Part shown: positions 1 to 5,239 of the stretch, piece after piece | Numbering within the stretch: the stretch's first letter is position 1 | How the letters are laid out: every line of letters starts with the position of its first letter | Origin: 2-01-FULL-50-23 sp964509695 | GTDB lineage: Bacteria > Patescibacteriota > Microgenomatia > UBA1400 > MFAQ01 | Assembly: GCA_964509695.1 (NCBI GenBank) | Contig: CAZDXN010000029.1 | Coordinates: 1-7,126 of the forward strand | DNA: 7,126 bases | Direction of reading: 5' to 3' | The notes under the pieces: model-generated | What the model was told of the DNA's origin: nothing | Databases searched by the model: none | What the model saw: the letters and a program-made list of their open reading frames with translations, nothing else | Position numbers and translations under genes: made by a program

Positions 1-2
1 TG

Positions 3-1193
3 GAGGAGACTGCCTCAGGAAAAGAGATGAACGAGGTTTCGGTAAAGCCGGCGACCCCTGGACAGGAAATCAGATTGAATTTGGACCTGGGACTGCAAAC
101 GGTGGCCTATCGGGCTTTGAAAGAGAAGTTGATGATGACCGGAAATGCGGGGGCGGTGGTGGTTTCAAAAGTAAACGGGGAAATTTTGGCGCTCGTGAGC
201 CTACCCAGTTTCGATCCGAATTTGTTTTATGCCGACGGAAAACGAGGGGTTGAAGGGGGAATATATTCTGAGGCGAAGTCAATTGTGGTCGATGAAGAGA
301 GAAAGCCCCTGTTCAATCGAGCGATTAGCGGCAATTTCCCGCCGGGGTCGGTTTTCAAGATAGTAACGGCGTTGGCCGGACTAGCAGATGGAGTAATTAG
401 TGAGAGCGACACGTTTGAAGATTCAGGAGAAATAAAGGTGGGAATTTATCGCTTTGGAAACTGGTATTTTGATAAATATGGGAAGACCGAGGGGAGGATT
501 ACAGTGACCAAGGCCTTGGCTCGAAGTAATGACATTTTCTTTTATCGCTTGGGAGAGAAAATTGGTATTGATCGGCTGGATGAGTATGGAAAGAAATTGG
601 GATTGGGGGAAAAAACAGGAATCGATCTTCCGGGCGAGGCGAGTGGGCTTCTTCCGAGCCCCCTGTGGATGGAGAAAGAGAAGGGGACGCGCTGGTTTCT
701 TGGCGACACCTATCACGTCTCGATCGGCCAAGGGGACCTACTGGTGACACCGTTACAGATGAATCGGGTCTTTGCCGAGGTGGTATCGGGGAAGAAGTGT
801 GCGCCACGATTGTTTGGAAAGGCGGAGTGCACCGATTTGAAAATTGACGATCAGGCAAGAAAAATTGTTATGGAGGGAATGAAGATGGTTTGTGAGAGTG
901 GCGGAACGGGGTTCCCCTTTTTCGATCTAAAAGGAGCGGTGTTGTGTAAGACAGGGACGGCTCAGCATGGCGGGGAGACGAGCAAGCCGCATGCATGGAT
1001 GGCGGTCGTCGTACCTCATCTCGACCAATACCTCACCCTGTCCGAGGACGGACGTCCCTCTCCTAAACTAGGAGAGGGGAACGATGATGCAATTATTGTT
1101 ACGGTGATGCTCGATGAAGCGGGTGAGGGGTCGGAGCAGGCCGGACCGGTGGCCAGAAAGATAGTCGACTATTTGCTTAGTAAGAATAAATAG
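3..1193 (+). CDS. mrdA: Penicillin-binding protein 2 (class B peptidoglycan transpeptidase), C-terminal part
   Basis: This is the transpeptidase half of a class B PBP. Such proteins are anchored in the inner membrane and cross-link peptidoglycan peptides; the MrdA/PBP2 type works with RodA in cell elongation. The frame is open to the window edge (EETASGKE precedes the ATG at 27), so the true start, membrane anchor and dimerisation domain lie upstream and ATG 27 is internal. Counting from that Met, the motifs are SVFK at 108-111 (nucleophile Ser108, in PPGSVFK), SND at 167-169 and KTGT at 308-311. The domain entry, around residues 14-25 (IRLNLDLGLQ), is typical of the family. The C-terminus (AGEGSEQAGPVARKIVDYL) is also typical and the stop is TAG. 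Between HAWMAVVVP and IIVTVML sits an extra stretch of about 17-20 residues encoded by a palindromic repeat. The family is certain; MrdA rather than another class B PBP is inferred from the sequence pattern. Confidence 0.9.
   Translation, partial: EETASGKEMNEVSVKPATPGQEIRLNLDLGLQTVAYRALKEKLMMTGNAGAVVVSKVNGEILALVSLPSFDPNLFYADGKRGVEGGIYSEAKSIVVDEERKPLFNRAISGNFPPGSVFKIVTALAGLADGVISESDTFEDSGEIKVGIYRFGNWYFDKYGKTEGRITVTKALARSNDIFFYRLGEKIGIDRLDEYGKKLGLGEKTGIDLPGEASGLLPSPLWMEKEKGTRWFLGDTYHVSIGQGDLLVTPLQMNRVFAEVVSGKKCAPRLFGKAECTDLKIDDQARKIVMEGMKMVCESGGTGFPFFDLKGAVLCKTGTAQHGGETSKPHAWMAVVVPHLDQYLTLSEDGRPSPKLGEGNDDAIIVTVMLDEAGEGSEQAGPVARKIVDYLLSKNK
1031..1080. repeat. Palindromic repeat inserted in frame in the PBP gene
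   Basis: CCCTCTCCTA (1056-1065) and TAGGAGAGGG (1069-1078) form a perfect 10-bp stem with a 3-nt loop. They are preceded by a smaller hairpin, GTCC-GA-GGAC (1040-1049), and the lead-in CCTCACCCTG. From memory, very similar CCTCACCCTG...CCCTCTCC...GGAGAGGGG units are scattered between genes in CPR genomes. Here the unit is translated, giving LTLSEDGRPSPKLGEG inside the transpeptidase domain, after KTGT and before the last beta strand. It contains no stop codon in the gene's frame. Confidence 0.75.
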
Positions 1194-1198
1194 CCTCA

Positions 1199-1218
1199 CC
1201 TGCCTGCCGGCAGGCAGG
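1199..1218. repeat. Perfect 20-bp GC-rich palindrome after the PBP stop
   Basis: CCTGCCTGCC is followed immediately by its exact reverse complement GGCAGGCAGG. It lies 5 nt after the PBP stop codon and is preceded by CCTCACC, the same lead-in as the in-gene repeat at 1031. There is no T-run after it (GGTTTCGGG), so it is not a textbook intrinsic terminator, though it could act as an mRNA 3'-end stabiliser. This palindrome is, from memory, a common dispersed repeat in CPR genomes. From here to about 1283 I see nothing else. Confidence 0.8.
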
Positions 1219-1283
1219 GGTTTCGGGTATTTAGGGTATGTTTAGGCATGGATTTTGGGTGAATAAGATTTGTGTTCAACCCC

Positions 1284-1320
1284 GTGTCATCGCGAACCCC
1301 GGAGGGGTGTGGCGATCCAG
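1284..1320. repeat. Intergenic palindromic repeat, unit A of a mosaic
   Basis: The unit runs from GTGTCATCGCGAACCCC to GGGGTGTGGCGATCCAG. Its halves pair as TCGC/GCGA and ACCCC/GGGGT around a short GGA loop. It resembles the common GTCATTGCGAG...GGCAATCC class of bacterial intergenic repeats, of which unit C is a closer match. It contains no credible gene. Confidence 0.65.
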
Positions 1321-1322
1321 TA

Positions 1323-1385
1323 TTTGTCATGCTGAATTCATTTCAGCATCGATTGGGGAGATCCCGAAACGAGTTCGGGATGACA
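1323..1385. repeat. Intergenic palindromic repeat, unit B of a mosaic
   Basis: The unit is bounded by the inverted ends TGTCAT (1325-1330) and ATGACA (1380-1385). Inside are two hairpins: GCTGAA (1331-1336) with TTCAGC (1342-1347), and ATCCCGAA (1361-1368) with TTCGGGAT (1374-1381). Its translations read CHAEFISAS or CHPELVSGS-like strings. These are familiar spurious peptides of a very widespread bacterial repeat class, so the ORFs here are artefacts. Confidence 0.75.
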
Positions 1386-1408
1386 TGGTTCAGGATGACA
1401 CATCGGTA

Positions 1409-1446
1409 TGGATTGCCACGTCGCGGGTACGCTCCTCGCAATGACG
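1409..1446. repeat. Intergenic palindromic repeat, unit C of a mosaic
   Basis: On the minus strand this reads CGTCATTGCGAGGAGCG followed by TACCCGCGACGTGGCAATCC. This is a well-known dispersed repeat form with the ends ATTGC/GCAAT. It directly follows unit B, so three different repeat families are stacked within about 165 bp, ending about 20 bp before the promoter at 1468. Confidence 0.75.
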
Positions 1447-1467
1447 TTGGGCTTATGGCCTATAGAC

Positions 1468-1496
1468 TTGACAAAGGGGTGAAGTCGTGATATATT
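1468..1496 (+). promoter_or_regulatory. Consensus sigma70-type promoter of the large RNA
   Basis: A perfect -35 TTGACA (1468-1473), a 17-nt spacer, and -10 TATATT (1491-1496) preceded by an extended -10 TG (1488-1489). The predicted first base is near 1503. No plausible coding start with a ribosome-binding site follows; instead a dense series of hairpins begins. This is the strongest promoter in the window. Confidence 0.85.
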
Positions 1497-1502
1497 CTCG
1501 GT

Positions 1503-2136
1503 TACTGAAGTCCGGAAGTCAGCTTTCGGACGGAGGCCACGCCGCAAGCTTGCGCAAGCAGGCGGGCAGGTGCACATTTAATTATTTAAGTCGAAGAAGA
1601 AGCGCGAAACAGCGGCTCTCACCTCCCTCATAAGAAATTGTGATTGGAAGTAAGGGCCGTTGTTGAAGTGCCCCGGACATTTTTGTGTTGGGGGCCGACC
1701 GCTCCTACTCTTTGGTTGACTCAAGGCTTTCTGGGTCGCGAACCCGGAAAATGATTGCCCTTGGAAGGCCGCGCGCGGCCTCAAGGGAAGAGTCAACTCA
1801 CTCCTTGGTCGGAGTGTTTAACTCGAGGAAAACTCGAGTGGAATTCTCCCGATGATAGGCTATGCCTTTCTTCGCGCGGGAGGATTCCGGTTTGCGGCTT
1901 CGCCGCCGGAGAGATTCAGAATTCCTACTTGCGATACTCTCACAAGTACTGGATCTCTCCGCATGTCTTACCTTAGGTCGGCCTCCGCCGAACTTGAAGC
2001 CGGCACTCTTGAGTGCAAGCTTCGAAGGTCATCCGACCTAATGGTAAAAATGGTAAAAAATACCGAGGGCGGTCCGCGGAGGACTGCCACTCTTGTTCGT
2101 CAAAGCCCGGTTCGCGTAAGCGACCCGGGCTTTTTT
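1503..2136 (+). ncRNA. Large structured non-coding RNA, about 635 nt, family unknown
   Basis: A free-standing transcription unit bounded by a consensus promoter and an intrinsic terminator, filled with strong helices. Seen by eye: 8 bp at 1510-1517/1524-1531; GCTTGCGCAAGC at 1548-1559; 1670-1674/1691-1695; a multi-branched domain closed by GTTGACTC/GAGTCAAC (1715-1722/1790-1797), with a 9-bp arm (1728-1736/1742-1750) and an arm 1758-1787; 6 bp at 1799-1804/1811-1816; 7 bp at 1821-1827/1833-1839; 11 bp at 1841-1851/1877-1887; a GCGGC/GCCGC hairpin at 1894-1906; 8 bp at 1908-1915/1953-1960 enclosing 1926-1931/1943-1948; 9 bp at 1973-1981/2033-2041 enclosing 2003-2016; 11 bp with one bulge at 2065-2092. 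Several helices contain G-T pairs, as expected of RNA rather than DNA palindromes. It lacks the conserved cores I know for RNase P RNA, tmRNA, SRP RNA, rRNA and group I or II introns. Its role is unknown; ornate large RNAs such as OLE, GOLLD or ROOL are comparable in size and complexity only. Confidence 0.75.
2102..2136 (+). terminator. Intrinsic terminator of the large RNA
   Basis: AAAGCCCGG (2102-2110) pairs with CCGGGCTTT (2125-2133). After one T-C mismatch the stem continues as TCGC/GCGA, capped by a GTAA (GNRA) tetraloop at 2116-2119. The T-run is 2131-2136. It separates the RNA from topA. Confidence 0.9.
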
Positions 2137-2156
2137 ATGCTTAGTTTTTGGCGGTG

Positions 2157-2165
2157 TGGTATATT
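2157..2165 (+). promoter_or_regulatory. Candidate extended -10 promoter upstream of topA
   Basis: TG-G-TATATT, with TG at 2157-2158 and the -10 at 2160-2165. The context GTGGTATATTCT is almost identical to GTGATATATTCT at the -10 of the large RNA. No good -35 lies 16-18 nt upstream. The predicted start, near 2172, would place a long hairpin at the very 5' end and give topA a leader of about 73 nt. Confidence 0.45.
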
Positions 2166-2169
2166 CTGT

Positions 2170-2196
2170 GGCCTTCAAGGCCAGGCCTTGAAGGTC
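2170..2196. repeat. 27-nt inverted repeat in the topA upstream region
   Basis: GGCCTTCAAGGCC (2170-2182) and GGCCTTGAAGGTC (2184-2196) are inverted with one G-T exception, giving a 12-13 bp stem around a single A. It spans the predicted start of the extended -10 promoter. It could be a 5' hairpin of the topA message, an operator for a dimeric regulator, or another dispersed palindrome; no T-run follows, so it is not a terminator. Confidence 0.6.
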
Positions 2197-2207
2197 AATG
2201 GCGCGGA

Positions 2208-2236
2208 TTGTGGTTATAGAAATTAATGTTTATAGT
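2208..2236 (+). promoter_or_regulatory. Candidate topA-proximal promoter giving a near-leaderless message
   Basis: TTGTGG (2208-2213), a 17-nt spacer, and TATAGT (2231-2236). The predicted first base is about 2242-2245, at the GTG start codon itself. No Shine-Dalgarno sequence is visible between this box and the start. The -35 is weak (TTG only), so this competes with the extended -10 at 2157. Confidence 0.4.
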
Positions 2237-2244
2237 TAGAGATT

Positions 2245-4278
2245 GTGAAGTTAGTAATTGTTGAGTCACCTACCAAGACGAAAAGTTTAAGTAAATATCT
2301 GGGGAACGGTTTTGAGGTGATGGCGACGATGGGGCATATCCGCGACCTGCCGAAGAGCAAGACGGGGATAGAGATAAAAGAACTTCTGGCAAAGCCAGAT
2401 CACGCTTCGCGTGACAAAACTGAAAAAACTCAAAATTTTGGGTTTAGGCCGGAGTATGAGCTGTCTCCCGGGAAGGCGGAGATAGCCAAGAAACTGCAAA
2501 GCGCAGCGGCGAAGGCCGAAAAAGTAATTCTGGCCAGCGATCCTGACCGTGAGGGAGAGGCGATTGCCTGGCACGTCGCACAGGTGCTCAAAAACTCAAA
2601 ACTTCCGCCAGAGGCGGACAGGCAAAAACTCAAGACTCTGGATATTGAAAGAGTGGTTTTTCATTCGATTACCAAGGAGGCGATATTGGAGGCGATTGAA
2701 CACCCGAGAAAAATCGATATGAATTTGGTGGACGCCCAACAGGCGCGGCGGATGCTGGATCGGCTGGTTGGCTATAATTTGTCACCGGTGCTCTGGAAGA
2801 AAGTTCGTCGGGGCTTGTCTGCAGGACGGGTACAGTCCGTAGCGGTGAGATTGGTAGTCGAACGGGAGCGGGAGATTGAGGCGTTTAAAGCGGAGGAATA
2901 CTGGCAAATCAGTTGTCAGTTGTCAGTTGCCAGCGATCAGTTGTTTTGGGTGGAGCTTTCGAAGATTGATGGAAAGATGGCAAAGGTGGGTAATGGTGAG
3001 AAAGCGAAAGAAATTGAGGCGGAATTGAATGCGGCGAGTTATTCGGTGGAGATGGTTGAGAAGAAAGAACGAAAGCTTTTCCCCCACCCGCCTTTTAAGA
3101 CCTCGACTTTGCAGCAGGCGGCGGCCAACGTCCTTGGCTGGTCGGCAAAGAAGACGATGGCGGTAGCCCAAAGACTTTATGAAAAAGGGGCGATTACCTA
3201 CCACCGAACTGATTCATTACATATTGTCGAAAGCGCAGTGGCGGCGATTCGGGCAATGGTTGAAAAGAAATTTGGGAAGGAGTATTTGCCGGAAAAAGAA
3301 ATTTATTACAAGACGTCGGGGAAGGTGGTGGCTCAGGAAGCCCACGAGGGAATTCGGCCAACTCATATCGAGGAAGAACAGGTGAGCGGTGATGAAGTAG
3401 ATCGGGATGAGGAGAAACTATATCAGCTGGTTTGGCGTCGAACAGTGGCCTGTCAGATGAAGCCGGCGGTAGTAGATCAAGTGGTGGTGTGGGTGGCGGC
3501 CTCTAAATATCAATTGAAGGCCATCGGCGAGACCTATAAATTTGCCTCATGGAAAAAGTTGTACAAATTAAATGAGGATGTGGTTTTGCCCGAGATGACT
3601 GAAGGGGAGAAGCTGGAGAAGAAGCAGGTGGAGACAGCGCAAAAATTTACCTTACCCCCAGCACGATTCAACGACGCCTCGCTGATCAAGGAACTGGAAA
3701 AGAAAGGCATTGGCCGGCCGAGTACCTACGCCCCGACGATTTCGACGATTATTGTTCGCGGCTATGTCGAGAGGAAGGAAAAAAAGTTTTTCGCGACCCA
3801 GATCGGCTTGACGGTGACGAACTTTCTGATGAAGAACTTTCCCAAAGAAATGGAGTACGAATTCACGGCGAAGATGGAGGCTAATCTGGACGAGATTGCC
3901 ACTGGGGAGAAGAAGTGGCAGGAAGTCTTGTCGGAGTTTTACGGTCCTTTTGAAGAGAGTGTCTTGAGAGTGACGAAAGAAGCCGAAAGAGTGAAGATGC
4001 CCGTCGAGTCGACGGGGAAGCCTTGTCCGTTGTGTCAGGTCGGGGAAGTCGTAATTCGGACGGGGAAGTTTGGCAAGTTTTATAGCTGTTCGACTTTTCC
4101 CGAATGCAAATACACGGCCAAAATCATCGAGTACGTCGAAGGCGTAGTTTGCCCCAAAGATAGCGGCAAGATTGTGGTAAAGAGGACTCACACGGGACGG
4201 GAATTTTATGGCTGTGAGAACTACCCCAAGTGCGATTTTGCCAGCTGGAAGAAGCCTCAGATGGAGGAAAAGAGCTAG
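2245..4278 (+). CDS. topA: DNA topoisomerase I (type IA)
   Basis: This enzyme relaxes negative supercoils by cutting one DNA strand through a 5'-phosphotyrosine link. At 677 aa it is shorter than the 865-aa E. coli protein but usual for small genomes. The N-terminal Toprim domain has Glu7 (VIVESPTK) and DPDREGEAIAWH, giving Asp99, Asp101 and Glu103 for Mg2+. LVDAQQARRMLDRLVGY and LSAGRVQSVAVRLV are typical core motifs. The active-site Tyr319 is in AITYHRTDS, with Arg321 next to it, and EAHEGIRPT and KKGIGRPSTYAPT follow. Two C-terminal zinc-ribbon repeats follow: C594, C597, C615, C621, and a second with C636, C657, C663 but Asp639 where a cysteine would be expected. GTG is chosen as the start because KLVIVESPTK is the canonical N-terminus; no ribosome-binding site is visible. 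The reading frame carries three repeat-like insertions (2400, 2589, 2910). The stop overlaps the convergent gene. Confidence 0.97.
   Translation: MKLVIVESPTKTKSLSKYLGNGFEVMATMGHIRDLPKSKTGIEIKELLAKPDHASRDKTEKTQNFGFRPEYELSPGKAEIAKKLQSAAAKAEKVILASDPDREGEAIAWHVAQVLKNSKLPPEADRQKLKTLDIERVVFHSITKEAILEAIEHPRKIDMNLVDAQQARRMLDRLVGYNLSPVLWKKVRRGLSAGRVQSVAVRLVVEREREIEAFKAEEYWQISCQLSVASDQLFWVELSKIDGKMAKVGNGEKAKEIEAELNAASYSVEMVEKKERKLFPHPPFKTSTLQQAAANVLGWSAKKTMAVAQRLYEKGAITYHRTDSLHIVESAVAAIRAMVEKKFGKEYLPEKEIYYKTSGKVVAQEAHEGIRPTHIEEEQVSGDEVDRDEEKLYQLVWRRTVACQMKPAVVDQVVVWVAASKYQLKAIGETYKFASWKKLYKLNEDVVLPEMTEGEKLEKKQVETAQKFTLPPARFNDASLIKELEKKGIGRPSTYAPTISTIIVRGYVERKEKKFFATQIGLTVTNFLMKNFPKEMEYEFTAKMEANLDEIATGEKKWQEVLSEFYGPFEESVLRVTKEAERVKMPVESTGKPCPLCQVGEVVIRTGKFGKFYSCSTFPECKYTAKIIEYVEGVVCPKDSGKIVVKRTHTGREFYGCENYPKCDFASWKKPQMEEKS
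2400..2414. repeat. Small palindrome within a lineage-specific topA insertion
   Basis: TCACGC-TTC-GCGTGA is a perfect 6-bp stem with a 3-nt loop, translated as part of KPDHASRDK (residues about 51-59). It falls in an extra segment between the KSKTGIEIKE and FRPEYELSPGK blocks of the Toprim domain, where the family normally runs through with little spacing. It may be a remnant of an inserted palindrome. Confidence 0.45.
2589..2637. repeat. Palindrome flanked by 15-bp direct repeats inside topA
   Basis: The palindrome TCCGCC-AGA-GGCGGA (2604-2618) is flanked by CAAAAACTCAAAACT (2589-2603) and CAAAAACTCAAGACT (2623-2637), which match at 14 of 15 positions. The direct repeats are offset by 34 nt, so they are read in different frames, yet the gene stays open. 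The translated product is KNSKLPPEADRQKLKT, between the Toprim domain and VVFHSITKEAI. LPPEADRQ-like strings are, from memory, a recurring signature of a CPR palindrome. Confidence 0.7.
2910..2944. repeat. Heptanucleotide tandem repeat (CAGTTGT) inside topA
   Basis: Five consecutive 7-nt units: CAGTTGT, CAGTTGT, CAGTTGC, CAGCGAT, CAGTTGT. They encode roughly SCQLSVASDQLF (residues 223-234) just after the conserved EEYW. Because 7 is not a multiple of 3, any gain or loss of a single unit would break the frame. Only copy-number changes of three units would be neutral. Confidence 0.75.
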
Positions 4279-4847
4279 CGAGAGGTGCGTTGGCCGAAGA
4301 TTTTTAGGGGATGGCGGAAGGGGATGACTGATTCTCGGATGTTGGTGATGATTAGGTCGACAGAGCTGGGGGAGGTGGTTTCTCGGAGGAGGATATTCAG
4401 GGCGGTCAGACGAAGGCGATAATAGGGGTATTCGTATTCGAGGAGACGGGAGATTCTAACCATTTCGTCTTTTAAAAAAGCAATTGATTCCGCTGGATAG
4501 GAATTTTTTTGGAAAATTTCGGCCAGAGAAACGCCCTCAATAAAGGGGCTCAGGGTGAAGAGATGGCCATCACGACCGCGGCCCACATGATAGATGGGGT
4601 TGATACTCCAAGAAACGGCGAGGCGTGGTTCGCCTTGGGGTTGAATCCTTCTGATTAGATCTGGTCTAGCCCTCGCAAGACCGGTTGAAAGTTCGTTGGT
4701 TAGGCGTTGATATGATCTAAGCTCGGCTAGACCGATTTCGGCCGATCCGGGGAGGTCAAAGACCTTTTTGGCTAGGGGGAAGAAAGGGTATTCGAGTTTG
4801 TAAACAGTAGTCCCAGAGCCAGAGTCGATGCGGCGTTCTTTTGGCAT
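4275..4847 (-). CDS. Unknown 190-aa protein with weak kinase-fold resemblance
   Basis: I do not recognise this protein with confidence. The order of features recalls a small or degenerate protein-kinase/aminoglycoside-kinase fold. There is a Gly/Ser turn GSGTTVYKLEY (10-20), then LAKKVF (25-30) where the ATP-binding lysine strand would lie, AELRSYQRL (41-49) like helix C with its Glu, and FTLSPFIEGVSLAEIF (97-112) like the hinge. Then come LRLTALNILL (145-154), resembling a catalytic loop but without the HxD aspartate, and VDLIITNI (163-170) at the DFG position. If the fold is right it is probably a pseudokinase or nucleotide binder; this is an inference. No signal peptide or membrane segment is seen. 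It starts 14 nt after the stop of the upstream gene without a visible ribosome-binding site, so the two are probably co-transcribed. Its TAG stop shares CTAG with the topA stop. Confidence 0.8.
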   Translation of the reverse strand: MPKERRIDSGSGTTVYKLEYPFFPLAKKVFDLPGSAEIGLAELRSYQRLTNELSTGLARARPDLIRRIQPQGEPRLAVSWSINPIYHVGRGRDGHLFTLSPFIEGVSLAEIFQKNSYPAESIAFLKDEMVRISRLLEYEYPYYRLRLTALNILLRETTSPSSVDLIITNIRESVIPFRHPLKIFGQRTSR

Positions 4848-4861
4848 AACGGCAAGAATAT

Positions 4862-5233
4862 TCAGCCTGCTTTCAGGGCGGAGAAGTAGGCGAGGACGGC
4901 GGCGACGCGAGCAGTCCAGGCAGTGTTTCCGGTTTCTTTTATGTTTGATAGTAGCTCGACTAAAAGATTTGCCGCTATTTCGGGGTCAGTGGCGGAAATA
5001 TAGATTTGGGCGATGTCGAGAAGATCGTCGTTGTCAACAAGGCGAAGTGGGCAGCCGGCAGAGGCAAGCCTTCTGGCGACTCCGACTACATCTTCAATGG
5101 TTTTTTCGTCAATGAGGGCCGGGTCGGCGATTTGGGCTGCCAATCTTGCTTCCTGATCGAGGAGTCGGGCGTGTTCAAGTAGGCGATTGTCGGTGATGAG
5201 ATGGGAAAGTCCTTCTGCTCGGCGGGAAAACAT
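4862..5233 (-). CDS. Unknown helical 123-aa protein
   Basis: I do not recognise this protein. The sequence is Leu/Ala rich and probably all alpha-helical (for example HARLLDQEARLAAQIA, TIEDVVGVARRLASAG, DPEIAANLLVELLSNI). It has acidic turns at VDNDD and a hydrophobic end AAVLAYFSALKAG that is too short to be a confident membrane anchor. There is one cysteine and no metal-binding cluster or signal peptide. It is the first gene of a leftward pair, with the kinase-like gene 14 nt downstream. A promoter (TTGACA, 16 nt, TAAGAT) is placed so that transcription should begin on the A of this ATG. That supports the start choice and suggests a leaderless message. The ORF being open, the promoter fit and the tight spacing make it a likely real gene. 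Confidence 0.8.
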   Translation of the reverse strand: MFSRRAEGLSHLITDNRLLEHARLLDQEARLAAQIADPALIDEKTIEDVVGVARRLASAGCPLRLVDNDDLLDIAQIYISATDPEIAANLLVELLSNIKETGNTAWTARVAAVLAYFSALKAG

Positions 5234-5239
5234 ATAGGT

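Noticed and set aside
1199..1230. 20-bp palindrome as the intrinsic terminator of the PBP operon
   Set aside because: There is no T-run after the stem, and the sequence matches a dispersed repeat type better.
1238..1577. Short open frames in 1238-1577 on both strands
   Set aside because: They are translations of dispersed repeats (CHAEFISAS, HPELVSGS, VIARSVPATWQS type strings), a familiar artefact.
1578..1796. 72-codon minus-strand open frame opposite the structured RNA
   Set aside because: It lies on the strand opposite the strong promoter, has no start signals, and its composition follows the hairpin sequences.
1503..2136. RNase P RNA, tmRNA, SRP RNA or a self-splicing intron
   Set aside because: The conserved RNase P core, the tmRNA tRNA-like 3' end, the SRP GGAAGCAGC-type loop and a group II domain V signature are not found by eye. 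A covariance-model search would settle this.
1852..2226. 124-codon open frame on the plus strand within the structured RNA region
   Set aside because: It has no ribosome-binding site, reads through the intrinsic terminator at 2102-2136 and across many hairpins, and the peptide resembles no protein.
3652..4191. Long minus-strand open frame (179 codons) within topA
   Set aside because: It is a shadow of the topA coding frame, with no promoter or start signal; topA is unambiguous here.
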